Assembly (NCBI GenBank): GCA_015179045.1
Contig: WHUZ01000020.1
Coordinates: 310,001-374,000, forward strand
Direction of reading: 5' to 3'
Length of the DNA: 64,000 nucleotides
DNA from: Kalaharituber pfeilii
Taxonomy: Eukaryota; Ascomycota; Pezizomycetes; Pezizales; Pezizaceae
In this document: positions 55,243-64,000 of the stretch, in pieces
How the letters are laid out: every line of letters begins with the position of its first letter
Numbering within the stretch: the stretch's first letter is position 1
Notes under the pieces: model-generated
What the model saw: the letters and a program-made list of their open reading frames with translations, nothing else
Told to the model about the DNA's origin: nothing
Database searches by the model: none
Translations under genes and position numbers: made by a program

Positions 55243-55482
55243 ATGGCCTCCACATGGGAAGTCCCTCGACGGCATTGTGCAAAGGTTGGTGAGGACAAAT
55301 CCGATAATAACGAAGATTCACTGCTTGAGCTAGACTCCTACCTCCGACGAAGCACGGAAAGAGATATCGGACAGCTCACCATCCTGAGACGAGTCTTGAG
55401 GTGCATCAATTATGCCCTGACCCAGCTTCCACTATCTCCTCACACTAATGCTGCCCGCTGTGACATACTGAATATTCTCTAG
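55243..55482 (+). CDS. Possible small protein, unknown
   Basis: A 79-codon frame with a fair start context (CGAATATGG), acidic and helical in the middle (DNNEDSLLELDSYLRR) and a Leu/Ile-rich end. No family recognised. It may be chance; no neighbouring exon was found. Confidence 0.25.
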   Translation: MASTWEVPRRHCAKVGEDKSDNNEDSLLELDSYLRRSTERDIGQLTILRRVLRCINYALTQLPLSPHTNAARCDILNIL

Positions 55483-57106
55483 TTGTCCATCTTTGCTGAC
55501 AAGTACTGTACCCATTGATCAAATCGCCATTGATGCTTACTGTACACGTGGTATCCTGCAAGACTCTCATGCATTGTTATAGGATGCTTACTAGTGCACA
55601 ATAAACTTTGTAAGTTTTACGATCTATAGCTTTTCAATCTCATCAGTTGGCAGGCTGACGTGCCTACTTCCCTTCATACGATGTGACCGAACATAATTCC
55701 CCGACGAATAATTTTTGTCTGCGCACCTTTCAGACATGATTTTACATCGTTAAGTATTCGAACTTTCAAAAACTTTAAAAGAACAAAAAAAAAGAATACA
55801 ATTCTAGATACCTCTTCTAGCATTTTATTCTTCTCAAATGCTTCCTACATTGCCTAATTCAAGTTGAACAACTTTCGCCCACCACTAAGTGACTAAGAAG
55901 TAACATTAGAAATAAGCTATCTATAATTACGTTTTATGATAATTTTTTTTGCTTGTGACAGCAATGCACACTGCTGTACGGTACCAGAATGCGGGCTCGT
56001 CGTTGTGTGGTTACCTCGCATAGCTCTCTTCTTCCTACTGAGCCGTTAGCGTCTTCTCCGACTTCATGCCGCCATTGGTTGATGTCGCGATGAGCTCCGT
56101 ACCCTCCTCAGATGAGCGCTGCTGCAGTTCGCATGAGGCTCTCGCACTGGCCTCTTATCACGATTCGACGGCCCGCTCGTCCCGCTCGTTTGCGGCTCCG
56201 ATAACAGCTCCATCACTCAGCTGCTCGGCGTCTTAATTCGCCCGCAAAATAGCGTTAGAACCTGAGGCCCCTAATCATCTCCACCCTTCTAAGTTCCCGT
56301 CGGAAAGCGCGGCGCAGAGAGCAGCTAGGCTGGCGGCATCGGGGTGATCGAGCCGAGGTTTAACCATATCCGGCTGGCACAATCGCTTGGGGGTGTCCTC
56401 TACATACAGGAGTGGGGATGCCGTGATCTGCACGTGGATCGAGGGAGATAAACTGGCAGTTCGGTCAAAGAGAAGCTTGTTTCGACAGGGGGAGTGCGTG
56501 GTCTGTCAGACACAGAAGGAGGAAGAATACTAGCAGGGGTATGTGTTCTCACGCAGTGATACAGTGGATATGCCGTCCGCATTTTTTCTGTAAGCCTTTC
56601 CTTCCGTGTATGATTTCAAGAACGAGAAGCATGGGTGTTTTCGACTTCACATCCACGCTTTGACGATCCGCTTCAATTCGGAAATTTTTTACTTTTACAT
56701 TGTTTCTTCAGCCGCCAGCGCGGCTGATAGTGAGTTGAGTTTTCTCATGCGCTTTAAGTGTGTTTGGGTGGAATGATTTTGATGTTATTTCTAGCTCTGA
56801 TGATGACTGTATAGTATTGAAGTGGTTTTACGAGTTATTTCTAGGACTCTGAATTACTTATACTCGCTATTGGAACGCTACATAAATTGTACGCACTATT
56901 CCGAAAGGCGAATAGCGCATATACTTATGCAGCGTTCTAATACTTTCCGAATGGTTCGCATTGTTCTTCCAGTCTGAGATACCTAATTACGGTATTGTAC
57001 TAGTAAGTACTATTCGCTACTTTTGGCAATCCCTGTAGTTCGCATGAGGGCAGAATAGTTCCCGAACTTCTATTGCGGCAACTAATATCCCATTGAGACT
57101 GCAATC
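55483..57106. other. No gene seen
   Basis: About 1.6 kb of intergenic sequence. Short Ser/Ala-rich ORFs near 56070-56235 are not supported by motifs. Confidence 0.4.
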
Positions 57107-57490
57107 ATGGCGCCCCGGCGTCCCTTCACTCACCCTGCAAAGTTGAGTCCTGCAGCTCTGTTTCAAACCCGAGCAACCTTGGCTGAATGCAATCGGTTGG
57201 CGGAGAACGGTTCATCACTGCCAACAACCCCTGTCTAGGACCTCAAGCTGAAACGTGCCGATCTGCAGGCGAGACACGGACTTCCAACCCTACACTTTGA
57301 TGATGGATTCGATCGAATGTACTTGACATCTTATCACGCCGAACGCGAGATGAACGTTGCTGCAACCGAGTGGAGTTGGCGTCAAACATAGGCGGTTCAG
57401 GAGCAGGTGGATGCCCTGGATTTTATGGCCTTTGGTTGGGGTAGTGGAATATGCGAGGAGGGAAGGAGCGGGCGGAAAAGGTGCGACTTG
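57107..57490 (+). pseudogene. Broken ORF with two in-frame TAG codons
   Basis: From ATG 57107 one frame reads like a protein: MAPRRPFTHPAKLSPAALFQ, ATLAECNRLAENG, TAG, DLKLKRADLQARHGLPTLHF, DDGFDRMYLTSYHAER, EWSWRQT, TAG, AVQEQVDALDFMAFGWG. The amino-acid composition stays coherent across both stops. Each TAG could be CAG changed by one C-to-T transition. Splicing around the stops is not obvious. The family is not recognised. Confidence 0.45.
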
Positions 57491-57499
57491 TTCGCGTGA

Positions 57500-58122
57500 G
57501 AAGTGGAAATACCTAGAATAGGAGGACCGAGAAAGATGACGGGTATCTTATATACACTGATCGACTATCCTTCTTCCTTCTTTCCTTTCTTCTTCGAACG
57601 ATTTGTTCCTCGTTTCTTAGGTGATTCTGCTTTCTTATTTTCGTTTGATCAGTTTTCCTTCTTCCCAACGCCAGACGTTACGGAGGTCAGATCGTTTTCT
57701 TTTATAAAAAAAAAAAAAAAAAGGAAAAAGAAAAGAAAAAAAAAAAGAAAAGGAAAAAACGTGGACTTTGACAGTTCAGACAACGTTCATTAAGCCCTAC
57801 GTGGACTGCTGCCAGCTAGTAGCCCTTTTTAGTTTTTTGAGCACGAGAGTCTGACGGGGAATTTACTTTCATTCCTTCATTTTTGCATTTACTTTTTGGT
57901 GTTTCGTCGCTGTTGCTTGGAGTTCGGAGCAGATACCCGACCCGTTTGAAACGGAGAAAAGCTTACGTCCAGGTGTTGGTGCAGACAACTTTTCCTCCTA
58001 CCGCTTGAAATATTTGCGGAGTAAAGGGAAGGATTTCTTGCGGAATTATCTTTTTGTTCTTTCATAGGAGGTTCTACTTTCGCTTTTTATATTTAGCTCC
58101 AGGGCGGTTGCCGACGACCCAT
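57500..58122. promoter_or_regulatory. 5' flank of the PEBP-like gene
   Basis: Contains pyrimidine-rich tracts (57570-57680) and an A-rich run (57707-57758). No specific site identified. Confidence 0.35.
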
Positions 58123-59352
58123 ATGCCGAAGATGCTCTTCTCAGGACTACGGATACCAGCCCTATTCACTCTCGCTGCAGTTGCTAAAGCAGCATCCAAT
58201 CTCAGTCCTTTGAACGGCCTTTTTGACACGCTATCCCCGTTTATCAACTTCGGAAATCTCACGATAACCTACAATTCCAACCTTGTTCTTCAAGGCTCCA
58301 TCAATAGCGGTGTCGAATTCACCCCAAATGAGACCGTCACTCCACCCGAAAGCATCTCTCTTACCCCCTTCGCTGGCCCCATGAACCCTCTCCTACCATT
58401 CAGCACTTCGCAGCTCTATACCTTAGTGATGATCGATCCGGATGCGCCCTCGCGAGAGGATCCAACTGTGGCACAAGTCGTGCACATGGTCCAGACAAGC
58501 TTGGTAATCGAGCTTGGCATGGATGCCGGCATGACTGTTTCGCAAACTGTGGGTCTTATGTCAACATTGGAACCGTTGATTCCCTACCGAGGGCCTGCTC
58601 CGCCGGAAGGATCGGGGCTCCACCGGTACATCTTCCTTCTCTTCCCGCAGCCTACGCTCGCAATCAACCTCAACGGTGCCAGCTCGCAGAACCGGACCGG
58701 CTTCGACGTTGAGATGTTCGCGAGAGATAATTTACTTGGACCACCATTAGCTGGTGCATATTTTGTTGCGCAGAACGGAGGCTCGGCTGACGATAGGGGA
58801 TTGGTTGTGGATAAGGAGACCCCAACGAGGCCTTTGAGGGCAACAGGGACGGAGACGCTTACGTTAAGAACGATTGTGTACGACGGAACTTTAACGGCAT
58901 CAGATCCTGAGATAACGGAGCCAGCAGAAGCAGGGGAGGAAACCGCACCGGTCGATATCGGGGATTGGACCTTGACTGCTCCTGGCGATGGTGAGGCCGA
59001 ACCGACGCCCACGGGCGAGAGGCGTGAGACGGAGGAGGGACTAGTCATAGATACATCTGCACTGGTGAGGCATACGATGACACCGCTTGCGCAGCAGTCA
59101 GAGGATGATGAAGCGTCGGACTCAGCTGAGAAGACAATGAAAGTGGCGTCGGTGGATACCTCAACGGTGGGGTGGGAAGGGAATGGGAGTGGGAATGAAG
59201 TGGAGGAGGCGCCGGCGTGCCCTACTCCAAGTGATGATAGAATATATCATACTATGGAGAACTACAGTAGCGGGGCGGAAGTGAGGGGGATGTGGGTGGG
59301 AAATGCCGTAGCCGGGGTTTTTACAGTATTGGTGGGATTGTTGGTGATGTGA
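58123..59352 (+). CDS. Secreted, probably GPI-anchored PEBP-like protein
   Basis: A single exon, 409 aa; the ATG at 58123 is used because it gives a signal peptide (residues 1-24, PALFTLAAVAKAAS). The phosphatidylethanolamine-binding protein fold is recognisable by LYTLVMIDPDAPSRE (residues 98-112, the DPDAP ligand-site motif), IPYRGPAPPEGSGLHRYIFL split here as IPYRGPAPPEGSG and LHRYIFLLF (153-174). After about residue 225 the protein is a Thr/Glu/Ala-rich, disordered linker of about 160 residues, then a hydrophobic C-terminus (AVAGVFTVLVGLLVM) with small residues before it, as in GPI-anchored fungal wall proteins. Cytosolic PEBPs bind phospholipids and regulate kinases or proteases (carboxypeptidase Y inhibitor type); the role of the secreted fungal form is uncertain. 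Confidence 0.85.
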   Translation: MPKMLFSGLRIPALFTLAAVAKAASNLSPLNGLFDTLSPFINFGNLTITYNSNLVLQGSINSGVEFTPNETVTPPESISLTPFAGPMNPLLPFSTSQLYTLVMIDPDAPSREDPTVAQVVHMVQTSLVIELGMDAGMTVSQTVGLMSTLEPLIPYRGPAPPEGSGLHRYIFLLFPQPTLAINLNGASSQNRTGFDVEMFARDNLLGPPLAGAYFVAQNGGSADDRGLVVDKETPTRPLRATGTETLTLRTIVYDGTLTASDPEITEPAEAGEETAPVDIGDWTLTAPGDGEAEPTPTGERRETEEGLVIDTSALVRHTMTPLAQQSEDDEASDSAEKTMKVASVDTSTVGWEGNGSGNEVEEAPACPTPSDDRIYHTMENYSSGAEVRGMWVGNAVAGVFTVLVGLLVM

Positions 59353-60579
59353 ATTTGTTTGGTGACAATTTAGCTCATTCTCATCATTGTTTGGACTTTT
59401 ACGTGGCTCTTCTAGACCTTGTATTTGCGTCTTGCTTGACTTCGTTTTTTGTTACATATATCCATCTAGCTTTCTCTTCTCTTAGTCTATATTTTTATAT
59501 TTTTTTTTTCAGTTCTATTTCATTTTTCTTGTTGATTCTTTATTGTTGCATTTATTTTCATATATATATATATTTACTAGGTAGTTGTGTACATAATGAT
59601 TTCGGCTTTGAACCTGCGAAATGTTTGGTTGTCATTTTTTGTGAACAAGACTGCGCTGCATTGTAGTAGATTGTTCTCGTACCTGGTGGTAGATGAGTCT
59701 CGTGACCAGTGGTGGGTACATAGTGCACAGTTTCGAAACCAATACGTGTTGTTGACAGATAAACAAGAGCTTTAAGTTCTCCATTAACTGATCGGGAAAT
59801 AAACAAACCGTGCTCCACATGAAACTGAAACAGGGTATGCAAGTACAGAAACATTTTGTGACAACCAATGTTTTCTCGGTTTGAGAAAATTCCCACAACC
59901 CCATGACTGTGCAAATCATCTGAAACTGTTTGACTCCCATCCCCACCTGGCCCAAGAACCCCTTACTCGCATCCCAGTTCGACCTTCAGTTATGCCTACA
60001 TACCTTGTAGTTTACGGTTGGCATGAACGGAGCGCTCTTCTCGAGTACATGTAAGCTGAGAGCAACGCTGGGGAGTCGAATGGAGTAGTAATTTTCTGGC
60101 TGCTAGCGCAGTTGCTACAGAGATCCTGTGCCAATATGAAAGATACAGGATAGGAGTGAGGTTGAATACAAATAAATACATAAAATGTTAAATCACTTGC
60201 CACACTAAATTTGAAGGTGGAGAACCATGTACATTTCCTGTAACAAATGCACGGGAGCTATGGCTAACACCATATTGACCCCTAAAACGATTCCTTGGCT
60301 CGAGATGCATTCCTTGTTGGCCCTGTTGGAAGTTGAGTACTATTCCGGTTGTCACTGCAGGCTCAGCCTCAATTGATTTGGTTACTCATTTCACTCTTTC
60401 AGCCGCTTCTCCGCTTGCGGGGAAGAGAACAAAAGTAATTGTTCTTCCAATCGAGAAAAATCGAGCAATTTAGCACTCAGCAAGAGAATTAGTTCTACGA
60501 TCAGTGACTTCCGAACCTAGCGTTCTAATTCCGGACTCCGAGTTTCAACTCACACTTGCCGAATACGTGTCTAGTCAAG
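59353..60579. other. Intergenic region, no gene seen
   Basis: T-rich 3' flank of the PEBP gene, then the upstream region of the NLR gene. Short ORFs only. Confidence 0.4.
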
Positions 60580-63500
60580 ATGGATGTCGCAGGGCTTGTA
60601 TTCGGTGTCTTGCCAGTAGCATTCAAACTGGTTCAATATCTCCAGAACGTTAAAGACGCCCCTACATCCCGTCAAGCACTTATCGACCAGTTTAACTTAT
60701 ATATAAAATATGCACAACAGCTGCAGGTAGCTGACAGAAAGAAAAACGACAAAATTTCAGACGAAGTGGAGCGGAGCCTTGAGGAGCAGCGCTTTGCGCT
60801 CGAGAAGCTAAATAGGATTCTTCGAGATCCAAAGCTACAGAAATTCCTGTCGCTGCCTGACATTACTGCCAATGCTCAAAGTTCGACAACCATTGAGGGT
60901 CAAGCTACCATCACCATAGATAGCTCCGACAAAAATTTAATTGTGTCTACTGAAGGTTCGACTATTGGCGATCTCGCTGCAGACACAACTTCCGGGGTGG
61001 AATCTTCCGATGCTGCTAATAGTAACAATCGACGAAAGAGAGATCTCAAAAAATGGATCCCATTGCCAAAACTAAGAAGGAGAAATTTCAAAAAATGGAA
61101 TCCGTTGCCAAGTGACAGGACTGGTGGTAAGACCGATTCTGAAAATTATCCGAGCCCTGCTACCAGCTCCAGTTCTCCTCAACAGTGGAGCAAGCCGGAG
61201 AATTCTCACACTTTTACGACCTCTAATTCTGCCCCGGAAAAATCGTCTGCTAACAAAACAATAGTCAACCGATGGATATGGCCATTTCAAGAGAATGAAT
61301 TCAAAGAACTTTCACAGTCACTTGGTACGATCACGGGCATCCTGCAGAAAATGCAGCAGCTTGAACACATGTAATCCCACCACGAAACCAGTTGATGGTC
61401 TATAGATCAGTAACCATACTGAGCATCATTGGCACTGCTACTAGGGAAATTTCGTCCAATACACTCTGTAAAGTGACAGACTTAGGAAATAGTATAGGAC
61501 TAATAAGGTATGCATTTAATCCAGTCACATGGTTTCGGGTTGGGGACTGTTCATGTACTTGTGTAGCTGACAGTTAGGCCATTTTAGTGTGGATATATCT
61601 AAGGCCGAAGAGGCGATTAAGAAGGTTGGAAAAGGGACTGTCGAAATTGAGTGCGTTGCGAAACCCTATAGAATCCCCGGAGTTCGGTGCTTTTATATGC
61701 GGCTTACGGGCGATTCTTCTGACGTGTGCCTAAAATTAATAGGGAAGTTGTAATGGACGCTAAAAGTAGAATTGATGATTTTAGCAACGATGTGGCAGAA
61801 GTAAAGTGTGTTTCATTTTCCCTCATTTGTGCACCTTGCCTCCGTGGAACAATGGGATACATGTGCTTTGAGTCGAGTTCCATTGCCCTGGTTAGCTAGA
61901 AGAAATCTGCTGATAGCAGTTTTGCATGGATTAGGAATGTTACGGTGGAAACTAAAACTGTTGCAGTTAAGATGCACGGCAAACTTGAATGTATGATTGA
62001 ACCCCGCGGCCGAGAGAGCTTACTGGCACCTCAAATAGCTAACTTTTCTAAAACAGCTGACGTTAGGAAAAAGGCATATAAATGGCTATCACCATTGACA
62101 TTTTGGAGTATGCAAGATAATATTTATGCAAAGGTCGAGCCTCGTACTGGGACATGGCTCCTAGAGGATGAAAAATTTACCAAATGGTTACGTGGGGAGT
62201 TCAGGGCATTGTTTTGTTATGGAATGCGTTAGTGTCCTCTCATTCGAGTCCACAAAGGGATGGAAACAGCTGACCATCATTCTCACAACTATAGCTGGTG
62301 CAGGAAAGACCACACTCACGTATATCCCCTTCCACATGACTTTCTTATCTCACATATTAAGCAAAACATACATTTAGGTCTCTTGTCATTCAACATTTGA
62401 ACGATGTATACAGCACCAAGCAGGCAATTTCTGGCAATAAACCGGTAGGACTTGCTTTTTTGTATTGCAACTATGATAACCGACAAGCACAGACTGTGCC
62501 AAATCTCCTTGGAAGCATCCTACACCAACTGGAAAGATACTGCTACATTACACCTGATCTTAGTGAGCTTTATAATGAATATTGGGGGGAACAGGAACGA
62601 AACCTACCTCTAAATGAGGTTGTGGAACGGATCAAGAAATGTGCTTCAGCTCTTGAGAAAGTCTTCCTTATAGTTGATGCATTGGATGAATGTCCCTATC
62701 AGCGTGAACTACTGCGTATCCACTTGCTCGATCTCATCCAGTCTCATGGCAACGTATATCTTTTCACAACATCCCGACCAAACCATAACATTGATAAACT
62801 CTTCATGGAAATGGATTTCTCAAGCCTGGAGATAAGAGCCCCAGATAGTGATATTAGGCTGTATCTAGGTGCAAGAATTGAAGGATTCTCGAAAACAGGT
62901 GAAAAGCTTTACCACCTTGTTCATGTTGACGCTGCGCTGCGGCAAGAAGTTATAGAAAGCATTTTGCAGAAGGCGTGCGGGATGTAAGCATTTTCTGCCA
63001 CTCAATTGCTCTCTTTCTGGACTTGCTAATTCTTGTACTACGCTTATGAAGGTTCTTGATTGCTCAGCTTCATGTCACCTCCATTGCCAACACACTTACC
63101 CGCCATCAGCTTAAGAAGGCTCTGAGCAATCTCCCTACAGGCTTAGAATATACGTATCGAGATGCAATTGCACGCATCAAAGAGCACCATGCTGCCTGCT
63201 GGGAAACAATCCAGAAAGCTCTAATGCTGGTCACATTTACTTGTGGCTGGTTGGAACTTAATGCACTCTTGGATGCAATTGCTACAGATCCAGATTCTGG
63301 CTTTCACAGGGATGACAGGATGGATAAAGCAGACTTGCTTTCCAATTGTGGAGGTTTGTTGATTGAGGAAGAGCACAAGAACACTGTACAGAATAAGTCG
63401 TAAGTAATGACTTATAATGTTATATAATAGAAATGGGAGCTGATATTGACTGAACTCTGATGTTGTTAGAAATAAGTTTATCGTCCGCTTCATTCATCAT

Positions 63501-64000
63501 AGTGCCAAAGAGTTCTTCGTGAACAATCCAGATCTATTGTTTCCAAGTGTTCATGACTTAACTTCACCCACCAAGCTAATTGCTGAAGCACATGCTGTTA
63601 TTACACTTGTGTGTCTAGCATACCTAACAACAGACCGTGGTGAAGCATACCAGGATGCTCAGTGGAATGGCAAGAACTTGAGCAGCGATTTTCCTTTCCT
63701 GTGGTACTCTTTTTGCTATTGGGGAGTCCATGCCTCTAACGCTTCGAAGAATTGCATTCAAAGTAAACTATACCAGTACTTTGATCATGAGCAGGATGCA
63801 GGATACTCGAATTGCCAACACTGCTATGGTGCATTTGATACATTCTGGGAATTCGAGAACTATCCATCAATGCAAGATTGGACCTTAGATCAACGTATTC
63901 ATGCAGCATCTGGGAGTGGGTCAGTCTTTGTAGCAGCTATTGTATTTGATTTAAGGGTGTTAGTCGAAGGATATATTCTACAAGATGAAAATTTTATTCC
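60580..64000 (+). CDS. NACHT-domain NLR-like protein, multi-exon (3' end beyond the window)
   Basis: Start ATG 60580 (MDVAGLVFGVLPVAFKLVQY), an N-terminal helical region resembling fungal NLR effector domains (HeLo/SesA-like; not certain), then a charged linker. Proposed GT-AG introns: 61371-61405, 61508-61587, 61687-61742, 61801-61899, 62228-62294, 62320-62377, 62984-63051, 63400-63469. The last four are strong and phase-consistent; the first (35 nt) and third are weaker. Marks: WLSPLTFWSMQDNIY, RTGTWLLEDEKFTKWLRG, Walker A GMPGAGKTTLT assembled across the 62228 intron, FLYCNYDNRQ, Walker B FLIVDALDEC (about 62662), TTSRPN, winged-helix-like GMFLIAQLHVTSI and LPTGLEYTY, then VRFIHHSAKEFFV and AHAVITLVCLAYL. 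Ligand-binding repeats, probably ankyrin, would follow past 64000. STAND proteins of this type control incompatibility and cell death in fungi. Confidence 0.85.

Noticed and set aside
1..64000. CRISPR arrays, operons, riboswitches or phage features
   Set aside because: None seen; the intron structure and gene families are those of a eukaryotic fungus.

Overview
The window looks like a transposon-rich, gene-poor stretch of a filamentous ascomycete (Pezizomycotina) nuclear genome. The evidence is short GT-AG introns (about 35-115 nt) in every multi-exon gene, three fungal-type self/non-self or innate-immunity proteins (a CHAT-domain protein, a HET-domain protein and a NACHT NLR), Tad1-like LINEs, FAR1-type MULE transposons and many small TIR elements. 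I cannot name the species.

Layout. 1-2760: CHAT/TPR-like gene on the minus strand, open at the left edge. 3950-9560: pile-up of decayed LINE copies with nested insertions. 9918-14690: a TIR element, a complete 3.4-kb MULE with 9-bp target duplication, and a MITE inside a LINE tail. 14700-20620: non-coding, with several TIR/MITE elements, two minisatellites and a pogo-like end. 21572-23099: a five-exon O-methyltransferase gene that splices cleanly. 23370-31760: LINE and MULE remnants peppered with very short retro-insertions. 31931-34258: HET-domain gene. 34720-36760: decayed LINE. 36793-36865: tRNA-Ile(AAU). 38026-38283: truncated MsrA. 40629-41799: F-box/zinc-type gene. 44732-45306: small glycine-repeat protein. 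46340-53007: Copia remnant, then a near-complete Tad1-like LINE carrying a younger LINE of its own family. 57107-57490: broken ORF. 58123-59352: secreted PEBP-like protein. 60580-64000: NACHT NLR, open at the right edge.

The most unusual signal is a set of 13 miniature retro-insertions (about 35-67 bp), each flanked by a 9-14 bp target-site duplication. Twelve contain only the last 13-45 nt of one of two LINE families plus poly(A); one is poly(A) alone. All six family-B insertions start within about 3 nt of the same point, which is the base of a hairpin at the LINE 3' end. Family A has a similar 3' hairpin with compensatory base changes. This points to structure-dependent reverse-transcription stops or to a discrete small template RNA.
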